DNA from: Bacteroidales bacterium
GTDB lineage: Bacteria > Bacteroidota > Bacteroidia > Bacteroidales > UBA932
Assembly (NCBI GenBank): GCA_015060255.1
Contig: SUYV01000023.1
Span: forward strand, 1 to 36,798
Direction: 5' to 3'
DNA: 36,798 nt
Shown: positions 15,621-24,791 of the stretch, piece by piece
Position numbering within the stretch: position 1 is the stretch's first letter
Layout: every line of letters begins with the position of its first letter
Notes under the pieces: generated by a model
Databases searched by the model: none
What the model saw: the letters and a program-made list of their open reading frames with translations, nothing else
What the model was told of the DNA's origin: nothing
Program-made: the position numbers and the translations under genes

Positions 15621-16889
15621 ATGGAGAAGAAACTTTATCCGTTTAAATTTGTACCTGTTGCTTCAAGGAGACCTTGGGGTGGCAGTGCTTTGGTTAAGGA
15701 ACTGGGAAAGAACTTTGTCGAGTGTGACGAAGAAGGAAACGAAACGGTCCTTGGTGATGATGTGCTCATCGGTGAAAGCTGGGAGCTTGCTGATATGGGT
15801 ATCGAAGATTCTGTCGTGGCCAACGGATGGCTGGCAGGAAACACCATCAGCGAACTCATGGAGACATATCTTGAAAGGATTGTCGGAGAAGATGTATATA
15901 ATCATTACGGACGTCAGTTTCCGTTGCTCATCAAGTTCCTTGATATCAATGACAAGCTTTCTGTCCAGGTGCATCCTGACGATGAGGTGGCAGCTGAGAG
16001 ATATGATTCGCTCGGAAAGGCGGAAATCTGGTATGTCATGGACGCCAAGCCTGGTGCCAAGATGTATTGCGGATTCAATCGCGAGGTGTCGGCACAGGAA
16101 TTCTATGACAGATGCCATGCAGGTACAGTGGATGAAGTCCTGAATGTCATAGAGCCTAGGAAGGGTGATGTTATATTCATTACTCCTGGTACAGTGCATG
16201 CCGCTGATGGTGGTCTTCTTATAGCGGAGATTCAAGAGTCTTCGGATATGACTTTCCGTCTTTATGACTGGGGACGTGAGTTCAATCCTGCCACTGCGCG
16301 AAAGACTCATCTTGATGAAGCGATCGATGTCATCGACTACAGGCCGTTTGATTTCGGACTGTATCGTAAGGGCCCGCTTTGGGGCGATGAGGCTTCGTAT
16401 GTGGCCTGTCATTCACACGAGGAAGGCCATGAATGCCACTGCCATGAAGAAAGCCAGGAGGGACAGATGATCCAGAATCTGGTAGAATGTCCGCAGTTCA
16501 GCGTTTCTAAGATAGCTCTGACTGATCCGCTTCACATCTATACCGATAAGTTTGAAAGTTTTATCGTATATATCTGTCTTGAAGGTGCGGCATCGATCCA
16601 GGTCCCTTCTGTCAGGGAGAACGGTGAAGCATATATGGAGAACTACGAGTTCAGCAAGGGCGAGACCATTCTCGTTCCGGCGGACATGCCTGATTTCTTC
16701 CTTGTTCCACGTGACCGGTCTACATTGCTTCTCGAAGGTGTGACCCGTCCTGTAGAGGAACAGGATTCATACATTGACCCTGAAACGGAAGCGTTCCTTG
16801 AAGGTGAAGACTACGAGGGGATAGAAGATGAGGCTGACGATGAACCGAAAGGTCCCGCCGGCGCATCGCCTCTGAATTTCTTCAACTGA
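15621..16889 (+). CDS. manA: Mannose-6-phosphate isomerase, class I, with Cys/His-rich insert
   Basis: Zinc enzyme linking mannose 6-phosphate to fructose 6-phosphate. The 422-residue protein has SRRPWGGSAL near the start, the zinc-site motif QVHPDDEVA (about residues 114-122), PGAKMYCGF, and FITPGTVHAADGGLLIAEIQESSD with further ligands. Residues 263-275 form a compact insert with five His and three Cys (CHSHEEGHECHCH), absent from textbook PMI sequences as far as I know. The last about 40 residues are very acidic (EGEDYEGIEDEADDE). It stands 9 nt after pgi and 1 nt before the S4-protein gene. Confidence 0.93.
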   Translation: MEKKLYPFKFVPVASRRPWGGSALVKELGKNFVECDEEGNETVLGDDVLIGESWELADMGIEDSVVANGWLAGNTISELMETYLERIVGEDVYNHYGRQFPLLIKFLDINDKLSVQVHPDDEVAAERYDSLGKAEIWYVMDAKPGAKMYCGFNREVSAQEFYDRCHAGTVDEVLNVIEPRKGDVIFITPGTVHAADGGLLIAEIQESSDMTFRLYDWGREFNPATARKTHLDEAIDVIDYRPFDFGLYRKGPLWGDEASYVACHSHEEGHECHCHEESQEGQMIQNLVECPQFSVSKIALTDPLHIYTDKFESFIVYICLEGAASIQVPSVRENGEAYMENYEFSKGETILVPADMPDFFLVPRDRSTLLLEGVTRPVEEQDSYIDPETEAFLEGEDYEGIEDEADDEPKGPAGASPLNFFN

Positions 16890-16890
16890 T

Positions 16891-17280
16891 ATGGACGAAA
16901 TAAGGATAGACAAGTATCTTTGGGCCATCAGAGTGTATAAGACACGCACGGATGCCACTGACGCCTGCAAGGGCGGAAAGGTCCGTGTCAACGGAGATGA
17001 CATCAAGCCTTCGAAATGCGTCAGGGTCGGTGATGTCATAACCGCGCGTAAAGGAGCTGTCTTATATACTTACAGGGTCCTTCAGCTTATAGACAAGCGT
17101 CAGGGAGCGAAACTTGTTCCGAATTACGCCGAGGATCTGACTCCTCCTGAGGAAATAGCCAAACTGCGTGCTCCCGTGGAGACATTCTTCCTCAAACGTG
17201 ACAGAGGAACAGGCCGTCCGACCAAGAAGGACAGACGCCAGATGGAAGAACTCTGGGAGTACCTTGACTATGATGAATAA
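16891..17280 (+). CDS. S4-domain RNA-binding protein, Hsp15-like
   Basis: The 129-residue protein begins with an S4 domain (IRIDKYLWAIRVYKTRTDATDACKGGKVRVNG, residues 4-35), then a basic tail (KRDRGTGRPTKKDRRQ). This is the layout and length of Hsp15, which binds stalled 50S subunits carrying a peptidyl-tRNA. Function is inferred from the family. The start is 1 nt after the manA stop. Its stop codon is inside a 24-bp perfect hairpin shared with the convergent rubrerythrin gene. Confidence 0.88.
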   Translation: MDEIRIDKYLWAIRVYKTRTDATDACKGGKVRVNGDDIKPSKCVRVGDVITARKGAVLYTYRVLQLIDKRQGAKLVPNYAEDLTPPEEIAKLRAPVETFFLKRDRGTGRPTKKDRRQMEELWEYLDYDE

Positions 17281-17320
17281 AAAAAAAGAGGACCGCGTCC
17301 TCTTTTTTTTTATTCATCAT
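17270..17320. terminator. Bidirectional intrinsic terminator, 24-bp perfect stem
   Basis: Bases 17270-17293 pair without mismatch with 17297-17320 around loop CGC. A GC-rich core (GAGGAC/GTCCTC) is flanked by nine A on one side and nine T on the other, giving a U-run after the core hairpin on both strands. The left arm includes the last codons and stop of the S4 gene; the rubrerythrin stop (17327) follows closely. Confidence 0.93.
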
Positions 17321-17326
17321 CTTATC

Positions 17327-17878
17327 TTACTTGAAGTATCTCTTGAAGAGACCCTGGAAGCCGGCTCCGTGGCGAGCCTCATCCTTGCACATCTCGTGAA
17401 CCGTATCGTGGATCGCGTCGAGATTCTGCTGCTTTGCGAGCTTTGCGATGCGCATCTTGTCCTCACATGCTCCCTGCTCTGCGAGCATTCTCTTCTCTAC
17501 GTTGGTCTTTGTGTCCCATACGCACTCTCCGAGGAGCTCGGCGAACTTTGCTGCGTGCTCAGCCTCTTCCCATGCATATCTCTTGAATGCCTCAGCAATC
17601 TCAGGGTATCCCTCTCTGTCAGCCTGACGGCTCATGGCAAGGTACATTCCAACCTCTGAGCACTCACCTGCAAAGTGGTCGCGAAGACCTTTGAGGATTA
17701 CAGGATCAACTCCCTGCGCTACGCCGAGCCTGTGCTCGTCTGTCCATGTGAGGTCACCGCCAGTCTCAACGATCTCCTCAAAATTCTCTGCACCTACATG
17801 GCACAATGGGCACTCTTCAGGAGCATTCTCACCTTCATGAATATAACCGCAAACGAGGCATCTGAACTTCTTTGTCAT
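17327..17878 (-). CDS. Reverse-type rubrerythrin (rubredoxin domain first)
   Basis: The 183-residue protein has a rubredoxin-like iron site at its N-terminus (Cys7, Cys10, Cys23, Cys26: CLVCG and CPLC). A ferritin-like di-iron domain follows ([28 protein letters not shown]). Classical rubrerythrins have the opposite order. Members reduce hydrogen peroxide with electrons from NADH via redox partners, protecting anaerobes from oxygen. It is monocistronic, with a well-formed promoter and a strong terminator. Confidence 0.94.
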   Translation of the reverse strand: MTKKFRCLVCGYIHEGENAPEECPLCHVGAENFEEIVETGGDLTWTDEHRLGVAQGVDPVILKGLRDHFAGECSEVGMYLAMSRQADREGYPEIAEAFKRYAWEEAEHAAKFAELLGECVWDTKTNVEKRMLAEQGACEDKMRIAKLAKQQNLDAIHDTVHEMCKDEARHGAGFQGLFKRYFK

Positions 17879-17908
17879 AACTTTATTCCTTTAATTGTTA
17901 ATAATATC

Positions 17909-17932
17909 TCTAAATTTGAATAATTCTAAATT
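17909..17932. repeat. Direct repeat TCTAAATT in the rubrerythrin leader
   Basis: TCTAAATT occurs at 17909-17916 and 17925-17932, a period of 16 bases, just downstream of the rubrerythrin promoter in its direction of transcription. The region is AT-rich, so chance is possible; a regulator site is a guess. Confidence 0.25.
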
Positions 17933-17942
17933 GTTTCTGATG

Positions 17943-17973
17943 CAAAGGTAAGGAAAAAATATTATCCTGCAAA
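17943..17973 (-). promoter_or_regulatory. Full Bacteroidota promoter (-33 and -7) for rubrerythrin
   Basis: On the minus strand TTTG (17973-17970) is followed after 19 nt by TACCTTTG (17950-17943). This matches TTTG-N19-21-TAnnTTTG in every fixed position. The leader is about 58 nt. Confidence 0.8.
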
Positions 17974-18043
17974 TTTTTCTTCATGTTTTTTCGAAAAAAA
18001 TCACTAATTTTATGTTGTGCTGTACTTTGGCAACTTTAATCCA

Positions 18044-18051
18044 TATATTTG
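18044..18051 (+). promoter_or_regulatory. Bacteroidota -7 promoter box for addB
   Basis: TATATTTG matches TAnnTTTG and ends 18 nt before the addB start. The nearest TTTG (18026-18029) is only 14 nt upstream, too close for the usual -33 spacing. Confidence 0.55.
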
Positions 18052-18069
18052 CACTGAAAATATAACGAT

Positions 18070-20958
18070 ATGACACCTTTTCTCAAGCAGGTAGCCGGGC
18101 ATTTTTATTCTGAGGGAAATATTCCTGAACGATGCTTCATATTTCCGAACAGGCGTTCGATGGTATTCTTCCGTAAGTATCTTTCGGAGGCTGTGGCTTC
18201 CGATAGGACAGCTGCGCCGTTCATTGCGCCCCAGATGCTTACCATCAACGACTTCTTCTATAAGGTTTGTGAAACGGCTGCAGCGGACAGGATCGGACTT
18301 CTGGTGGATCTGTATGAATGCTACAGGAAGTTGAATCCAAAGGCTGAATCATTGGATGATTTCGTCTTCTGGGGAGATGTCATACTAGGTGATTTCAATG
18401 ATGTCGACAAATATCTTGCAGACCCGAGGCAGGTGTTTACAAATGTCGGAGACTATAAGGCTCTTCAGGATGACTTTTCATATCTTACTGAAACGCAACG
18501 GGTTGCGATCGAGGGCTTCATAAGTCATTTCAGTGATGATAATCCGGCAGTGAAGGAGAGATTCCTGCAGATATGGAACATACTTTACCGTTTGTATGAG
18601 GATTTCAATGATCTGCTGCGTGGAAAGAATCTGGCATACGAAGGTATGGTATATAGGGATCTGGCAGCCCGGTTGTCCGAAACCCCGGTGGCAGATGTGT
18701 TTGATAAGGTGTTCGGTCCTGATGTCCGTTTTGTGTTTGTGGGACTGAACACGCTGAATGAGTGTGAAAAGACTGTGCTCAGAAAACTGCGTGACGCTTC
18801 TCGTGCTGAGTTTTGTTGGGATTATGCCGGTCCTATGATACAGGACCATCAGAACCGATCGTCACTTTTCATGCGTGAAAATGTCAGGGAATTTCCGCAG
18901 GCTGCAATATGGGATGAGGATGGTGTCGGTACGCCTTGCATCAATGTCCTGAGCGTGTCGTCATCCGTGGGTCAGGCCAAGAGGATTCCTGATATCCTGA
19001 AGACTGTTCCTGAGGGCAAGGATTGTGCTATTGTGCTTCCGGATGAGAATCTGCTCGTGCCTGTTCTCAATTCGATACCCCCTTATGTCAAGGATATAAA
19101 TGTTACGATGGGTCTGCCGATGAAGAGCAGCCTGTTGTATTCGCTGATGGAGATCGTGTCGTCCATCCAGCTGCACGTGACTTGCAAAAAAGGCAGATGG
19201 CATTTTTATCACAAGCAGGTCTGGGATCTTTTCTCAAATGCATTGTTCCGGAATGCTGCAGATGAGAATGCAATGGAGATAATAAGAAAAGTCAAGGCTT
19301 CGGCAAAGTATTATATCCCTAAGGAGGATCTTGAGGGTTCACCTTTGCTGGAAACTATATTCAAGGTGGTTGTTACGGATCCCAAATCCAGAGACCGTGA
19401 CCAGATAGCAGCCATGGCAGAGTACCAGAAATCCGTGATCTCCGCTGTGGCACCTACGGCTGCTGCAGAACCGCAGCTGGCTTTGGAACTGGAATATGCC
19501 AAGGAATATTATAAGGGGATCAATGTCCTGCAGGAGAAGAATCTGGAAATCATGCCAATGACATATGTGAGACTGCTGGGCCAGTTGCTGGGAGCCTTGT
19601 CTGTTCCGTTCAGAGGAGAGCCTCTCAAGGGACTTCAGATAATGGGACCGTTGGAAACCAGGGCATTGGACTTTAATAACGTGATCATCATGTCTTCCAA
19701 TGAGGGTGTCTTTCCGCGAAGGAGCGTGAGTTCTTCATTCATTCCGCCGGAACTGCGCAAAGGATTCGGTCTGCCTACATACGAACTGCAGGATGCGATG
19801 TGGGCATATTATTTTTATAGACTGATTTCTCGTGCAGACAATGTGTGGATGCTCGTTGATTCACGTACTGAGGGTCTCAAGTCCGGAGAGGAAAGCCGAT
19901 ATATCAAGCAGCTGGAATATCATTTCGGCGTTCACCTGAACAGGTATGTGGTACGGATGGACAGTATGAAGACTGTAAGCATGCCTGATATAGAAAAGAC
20001 TCAGGAAGATATTGACAAGATCCGCCAGACACAGATGTCAGCCACTGCCATTCAGAACTATCTTGCATGCCCTGCCAAGTTCTATTATGCGGTGGTAAAA
20101 GGATTGGAAGCCGAGGAAGAGGTGGCGGAAACACTGGATGCAGGCATGTTCGGAACAATATTTCATGAGCTGATGCGTTCTTTGTATACGTCGGAGGAGG
20201 CTATGGATGTCAGCTTCTTCTTCGACCGTGAAGGAGTGAATGAGAGGTCGTTGGCTAATCGTATGACGCGGATTACCAGGGACTATATCAAAAGCTGGCT
20301 GAACAGAGAGGACGATATAAGAAACAAGGTTCGTGCTTTGATCGTGCATGAGATGAATGCTGTGGAGGTCAGCGGCCGTAATCTTGTGGTTACGGATGTG
20401 ATTGTCCGATATGTGATGAAGACATTGCGCAGCGACCTTCAGCTGCTTGAGGAGGCTTCAAGGAATTCGTTCGAAATACTCGGACGCGAGCTGATAGTGA
20501 AGGGGGATTTCCATGGGTTCAGGTTCAAGGGCTTCATTGATAGGCTCGATGCATTTTCGGACTCGGAAGTGCGCGTGGTTGACTATAAGACGGGAAGGGT
20601 TCTCGATGATGATATAGATATACGCCAGGACAATGCCAGGGATATAGCGGACAAGATATTCATGCCTGATGTGAAGGACAGGCCGAAGATTGCGTTCCAG
20701 TTCTATATATATGATCTGCTGGTCCGTGACAGAGAGGAAGTTAAAGGCAGGACTCTTCATAATTGTGTATATTCCACATCGCGTCTGTTCAGTGAACTCC
20801 CTGTGGCGGTGCCTGTCAATGAAGGATTCTTTGATGCTGTGTCCGGCCATCTGGAGAAGCTTCTGGATGAGATGTGCGATCCGGAAACCGGATTCCGACG
20901 TACGGCTGACGAGCATGTGTGCGGATATTGTGACTTCAAGACTATTTGCGGCAGATAA
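18070..20958 (+). CDS. addB: AddB-type helicase-like/nuclease subunit (PD-(D/E)XK, Fe-S)
   Basis: The 962-residue protein starts with a degenerate helicase region (FPNRRSMVFFRKYL near residue 26) and ends in a PD-(D/E)XK nuclease domain: ATAIQNYLACPAKFYY (about 657-672), the core VVDYKTG (Asp838, Lys840) and a C-terminal cluster CGYCDFKTIC. The cysteine of LACP plus the last three match the four ligands of the AddB Fe-S cluster. With AddA it should process double-strand ends for RecA. The addA start follows 3 nt after the stop. Identity with AddB is by architecture; sequence drift is large in this family. Confidence 0.88.
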   Translation: MTPFLKQVAGHFYSEGNIPERCFIFPNRRSMVFFRKYLSEAVASDRTAAPFIAPQMLTINDFFYKVCETAAADRIGLLVDLYECYRKLNPKAESLDDFVFWGDVILGDFNDVDKYLADPRQVFTNVGDYKALQDDFSYLTETQRVAIEGFISHFSDDNPAVKERFLQIWNILYRLYEDFNDLLRGKNLAYEGMVYRDLAARLSETPVADVFDKVFGPDVRFVFVGLNTLNECEKTVLRKLRDASRAEFCWDYAGPMIQDHQNRSSLFMRENVREFPQAAIWDEDGVGTPCINVLSVSSSVGQAKRIPDILKTVPEGKDCAIVLPDENLLVPVLNSIPPYVKDINVTMGLPMKSSLLYSLMEIVSSIQLHVTCKKGRWHFYHKQVWDLFSNALFRNAADENAMEIIRKVKASAKYYIPKEDLEGSPLLETIFKVVVTDPKSRDRDQIAAMAEYQKSVISAVAPTAAAEPQLALELEYAKEYYKGINVLQEKNLEIMPMTYVRLLGQLLGALSVPFRGEPLKGLQIMGPLETRALDFNNVIIMSSNEGVFPRRSVSSSFIPPELRKGFGLPTYELQDAMWAYYFYRLISRADNVWMLVDSRTEGLKSGEESRYIKQLEYHFGVHLNRYVVRMDSMKTVSMPDIEKTQEDIDKIRQTQMSATAIQNYLACPAKFYYAVVKGLEAEEEVAETLDAGMFGTIFHELMRSLYTSEEAMDVSFFFDREGVNERSLANRMTRITRDYIKSWLNREDDIRNKVRALIVHEMNAVEVSGRNLVVTDVIVRYVMKTLRSDLQLLEEASRNSFEILGRELIVKGDFHGFRFKGFIDRLDAFSDSEVRVVDYKTGRVLDDDIDIRQDNARDIADKIFMPDVKDRPKIAFQFYIYDLLVRDREEVKGRTLHNCVYSTSRLFSELPVAVPVNEGFFDAVSGHLEKLLDEMCDPETGFRRTADEHVCGYCDFKTICGR

Positions 20959-20961
20959 AGT

Positions 20962-23900
20962 ATGATAAGGATTATGAAAGCATCGGCAGGTTCTGGAAAA
21001 ACCTATAACCTTGCCAAGACATATATCAACCTTCTTCTTGAAAGTGATGACAGATATGCATATAGGCATATTCTGGCGGTGACTTTTACCAATAAGGCTA
21101 CGGAAGAGATGAAAAGCAGGATACTGAGGGAACTGCATGCGCTTGCTTCCGATCCTTCGGCGCCGCAAAGCCGCAAGGCTTCTGAGGTTCTCAGTGATAT
21201 CCTTCACGATTACAGTGCCTTTGCCGTCAGTACGATAGACCGTTTCTTCCAGCAGACATTGAAGGCTTTTTCACGTGAGATAGGTCAGTTCGCTTCTTAT
21301 CAGGTGGAACTTGACAAGGATTCGCTTGTCGCCGAGAGTGTTGATCGTATCCTGGATTCTCTTACCGAGGAGGATGCGGGACTGCTGACATGGCTTACAG
21401 ATAATGTTCTGGAACAGATAGAACAAGGAGGGAAGTATAGTACTGATGCAAATCTGATGAAGATGGCGGTCAGGCTCAAGTCGGCACAGCGGCAGGAGGA
21501 ACTGGAAAAGGCCGGCGTAGATGAAATGAATGCATATTCGCAGGAAACTCTTGTAAAGATAAGGCAGGTCTGCAGGAAGATAATGACTGATTTCCGGATG
21601 GAGGTACGTCGTAAGGCGACTGCAGCCTGTGATGTGCTGAATTCTTCCGGGGTGAGGGTCGAGGACAGCTTCCGTGGTTTCATGAAGGCTTTGCCGGCAT
21701 ATGCAGGAATAGGTGACCGTGATGTGCTGGCGCCTCCTACGGAGTCATTCATGGATAAGGCTCCTGATCATGAAAAGTGGTTTTCTTCGGCCAAGGCCAA
21801 GACGCTTCTTCCGAAGGTGTATCCTGCGTTGGAAGGCCCGCTGCAGGATTTCTGCGCATTGTGGGGGAAGGATTATCAGGTATATTCTACGGCTTGTATC
21901 CTGGATGACCAGATTTATGGACTTGGGGTCGCACGTGAACTGTCTGTCACTTTCAAGGAATTGATGAGGGAAAAGAATGTGCTGTGTCTGGATGACTCCA
22001 ATACTATCCTGAAAGGTATTATCGATGGTTCGGATGCTCCGTTCGTTTATGAGAAGATAGGTGTCAGGTTTGACCATTTCCTTCTGGATGAATTCCAGGA
22101 TACCTCAAGGGTGCAGTGGGAAAATTTCAAGCCATTGCTCGGTAACAGTGACTCTCAGGGAGGCAAAAGCCTGATTGTGGGTGATGTCAAGCAGAGCATC
22201 TATCGTTGGAGAGGATCGGACTGGAAGCTTCTGGACGAAGAGATACCAGCTGAATTTCCGGAATACAAAGGTGAGGTGTTGGATACTAATTACCGCAGTC
22301 TGGCCAACGTGGTGGAATTCAATAATGCCTATTTCAAGGCTGCGGCGGAGATCATAGATTCCTTGAATGGTGAAGAAACAGGTGGAAGGCTGACCGGAAT
22401 ATATTCTGATGTCGTACAGAAGGTTGCGAGGAAGGATAGCGCGCAAGGAAGTGTCAGCGTGACTTTCTGCGACAAGGAGGATGAACTCCAGGCCGTTCTG
22501 GACAGTGTGATCGAAGCCAGAGCTTCAGGAGCTCGTCTTTCCGAAATAGCAGTGCTTGTGAGAAGCAATGCTGTAGGGGAGAGCGTGGCCGGTTATCTTA
22601 TAGATAATGGAATAATGGTCATGACGGACGATTCCCTGAAGGTCAAGAACTCGATCACGGTCCGCCGTCTGGTGTCACTGATGTCGCTGATCGACAATCC
22701 TGAAGATACGGTCAATGGTTTCCTTGCCAGATCTCTGGATGTTGCAGTCCCCGCAAGATATAATTCCTTGATCGATATGGCCGAGGCGATTGTCCGTGAA
22801 CTGAAGGAGGGTGACAGGGAAGATATCATAGGTGGCGAAGTCCTGTATCTGCAGTCTTTCATGGATTGCCTTCAGGATTATGTGTCATCCAATGGGAATA
22901 ATCTGCGTGGATTTCTCAAGCATTGGGAGAGTGAGGATCCTTCAATCAGTTCCCCTTCATCCGGAGATAGCGTCAGGGTGATGACCATACATAAGTCCAA
23001 AGGTCTGGATTTCCCTTATGTGATAATTCCTTTTGCCGAGAATATCCGTCTTTTCAAGGCTGACAGCCGCTGGTGCTCTCCTGACCTGGCGGGAACACCT
23101 CTGGAAGGCGTGGCTGAGGGTGTTTATGATGTCCTCCTGTCCCAGGCTTCCGAGTCTACGTTGTTTGCCGGGCATTACAGAAACGAGAATTTCCTCCAGC
23201 AGGTAGATAACATGAATACTATTTATGTGGCAATGACGCGTGCTGCATTGGGAACACATGTCATTGCTCAATATCCGGCTCAGAAGTGCATGGCTGCAGT
23301 AGGAGAACGTGAGCCGTTCAGATTCTCGGATTTTTCGCAGATAATGTATTGGTTCGTATCTGCATCCGGAAGGATTGACGGAATAAGGAGGAGTGCGGAA
23401 GAAGGACGATTGAGATTTGACCTTGGCGAGATGGTGGATTTTGACCTGATGCGTAAGTCAGATACGTCTGAAGCCCTTCCGTTTCAGTCTGAATCAGGGA
23501 ATGATTATGTTTCATATCCATTGAATCCGGATGCCGGTGACGGCGGGTGCGATGTCATGGAGCGCGGGCGACTTAAATTTTCTGCGGATGCCATAGATTT
23601 CTTCTCTGATGAGGGCGAAGCGGGAATTTCTGCCTCGAACAGAATCCGAGGAGTGGTCCTGCATGATATTCTGGCCAGGATAGATGTGCCTGAAGATCTG
23701 GAACGTGCTGTGTCCGAAGCCGTTTCGAATGGTGAAATATCTTCGGCTGAGGCTGTTGAGATCAAGGAACTTCTTGCACGTAGGCTGGCGGAAGTCGATT
23801 CGTACGGATGGTTTGCCCCGAATGCTGACAAAGTGTTGAAGGAGGTTGATCTGGTAGATGATGACGGTACCATATGTCGCCCTGACCGTGTGACGGTCAA

Positions 23901-24063
23901 TGGAGGGGCGGTAAATATAATTGACTATAAGTTCGGAGAACATCGCCGTCAATATGAACGCCAGTTGCGTAGATATGCGGATATCTGGAGACGTATGGGA
24001 TATGCGGATGTGAAGGCTGTCCTGTGGTATGTACATACCGGAGAAATACAGGAGGTTGTATAG
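20962..24063 (+). CDS. addA: AddA-type UvrD-family helicase-nuclease
   Basis: The 1033-residue protein has Walker A ASAGSGKT (residues 7-14), motif Ia TFTNKATEEMKSRIL, Walker B DEFQD (376-380), KQSIYRWRGSD, the late motif VMTIHKSKGLDFPYVIIP, and IYVAMTRA (motif VI). The C-terminal nuclease core IIDYKFGEH carries Asp988 and Lys990. It thus supplies both an active helicase and a second nuclease, as in AddAB rather than RecBCD. It is slightly shorter than B. subtilis AddA (about 1230). It follows addB directly. Confidence 0.92.
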   Translation: MIRIMKASAGSGKTYNLAKTYINLLLESDDRYAYRHILAVTFTNKATEEMKSRILRELHALASDPSAPQSRKASEVLSDILHDYSAFAVSTIDRFFQQTLKAFSREIGQFASYQVELDKDSLVAESVDRILDSLTEEDAGLLTWLTDNVLEQIEQGGKYSTDANLMKMAVRLKSAQRQEELEKAGVDEMNAYSQETLVKIRQVCRKIMTDFRMEVRRKATAACDVLNSSGVRVEDSFRGFMKALPAYAGIGDRDVLAPPTESFMDKAPDHEKWFSSAKAKTLLPKVYPALEGPLQDFCALWGKDYQVYSTACILDDQIYGLGVARELSVTFKELMREKNVLCLDDSNTILKGIIDGSDAPFVYEKIGVRFDHFLLDEFQDTSRVQWENFKPLLGNSDSQGGKSLIVGDVKQSIYRWRGSDWKLLDEEIPAEFPEYKGEVLDTNYRSLANVVEFNNAYFKAAAEIIDSLNGEETGGRLTGIYSDVVQKVARKDSAQGSVSVTFCDKEDELQAVLDSVIEARASGARLSEIAVLVRSNAVGESVAGYLIDNGIMVMTDDSLKVKNSITVRRLVSLMSLIDNPEDTVNGFLARSLDVAVPARYNSLIDMAEAIVRELKEGDREDIIGGEVLYLQSFMDCLQDYVSSNGNNLRGFLKHWESEDPSISSPSSGDSVRVMTIHKSKGLDFPYVIIPFAENIRLFKADSRWCSPDLAGTPLEGVAEGVYDVLLSQASESTLFAGHYRNENFLQQVDNMNTIYVAMTRAALGTHVIAQYPAQKCMAAVGEREPFRFSDFSQIMYWFVSASGRIDGIRRSAEEGRLRFDLGEMVDFDLMRKSDTSEALPFQSESGNDYVSYPLNPDAGDGGCDVMERGRLKFSADAIDFFSDEGEAGISASNRIRGVVLHDILARIDVPEDLERAVSEAVSNGEISSAEAVEIKELLARRLAEVDSYGWFAPNADKVLKEVDLVDDDGTICRPDRVTVNGGAVNIIDYKFGEHRRQYERQLRRYADIWRRMGYADVKAVLWYVHTGEIQEVV

Positions 24064-24083
24064 GGTGATTGGATATTATTTCG

Positions 24084-24091
24084 TATATTTG
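24084..24091 (+). promoter_or_regulatory. Bacteroidota -7 promoter box before the DUF4290 gene
   Basis: TATATTTG matches TAnnTTTG and ends 30 nt before the start at 24122. It suggests that the DUF4290-ftsK-lolA group can be transcribed apart from addBA. Confidence 0.5.
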
Positions 24092-24121
24092 CCGTTTGTG
24101 AATACGATTAATGAATGATAT

Positions 24122-24790
24122 ATGGAGAATAAGGATATAGAAACTTGCAAACTGCTGTACAATACCGAGAGAGTAAGGCTTTACGTGCCCGAATACGGGC
24201 GTAATGTGCAGAAGATGGTCGACTATCTCAAGACGATCGAAGACCGTGAAAAGCGTAATGAGCAGGCAAGGACGGTAATCAAGGTGATGGAGATCATCAA
24301 TCCTGCGGTTCATCTTCAGGATGATTATGAGCACAAGCTGTGGGATCATCTTCATATCATATCCGGATTCGACCTTGACGTTGATTCTCCATATCCGGTA
24401 CCTGCTCCGGAAAGCCTTAATGAAGAGCCTCTGCCTGTACCGATACAGAAAAAGCCGATCAAGGCTGTTCATTATGGCAGGAATATCGAAAATATAATAG
24501 AGCTCATAGCGCTGACCGAGGATGGTGAAATAAAGACGGCAATGATACGTTCGTTGGCTATATATATGCGTCAGCAGTATCTCATATGGAACAAGGACAC
24601 TGTTGCGGATGAGACCATCTTCCAGGATATAGAGCGTCTGTCTGATTACAGGATCAAGGTTCCTGAGGGACTTCAGCTTTCGAGAATAGATTCTTCTGCA
24701 AATTATGCCAGGCCGGGAGCAAACAACAACAGGTCAGGTAAGAACCAGCGACAGAAGAATAATCAGAAAATGAGAAAACAGCACAGATAA
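24122..24790 (+). CDS. DUF4290 domain protein
   Basis: The 222-residue protein has no signal peptide and no membrane helix. The DUF4290-like region (about residues 10-180) includes LYVPEYGRNVQKMVDYL and later VHYGRNIENIIELI, so the YGRN motif appears twice with similar flanks, suggesting an internal duplication. The tail from about residue 190 is basic and low in complexity (NNNRSGKNQRQKNNQKMRKQ), suitable for binding nucleic acid. The family is conserved in Bacteroidota with unknown function. It abuts ftsK with 1 nt between, which hints at a role near chromosome processing or cell division. Confidence 0.85.
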   Translation: MENKDIETCKLLYNTERVRLYVPEYGRNVQKMVDYLKTIEDREKRNEQARTVIKVMEIINPAVHLQDDYEHKLWDHLHIISGFDLDVDSPYPVPAPESLNEEPLPVPIQKKPIKAVHYGRNIENIIELIALTEDGEIKTAMIRSLAIYMRQQYLIWNKDTVADETIFQDIERLSDYRIKVPEGLQLSRIDSSANYARPGANNNRSGKNQRQKNNQKMRKQHR

Positions 24791-24791
24791 T

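Noticed and set aside
18026..18029. TTTG as a -33 box for addB
   Set aside because: The spacing to the -7 box is 14 nt rather than 19-21.
20458..24472. Several minus-strand open frames of 100-250 codons across addB, addA and the DUF4290 gene
   Set aside because: All are shadows of strongly supported plus-strand genes and show no family motifs.
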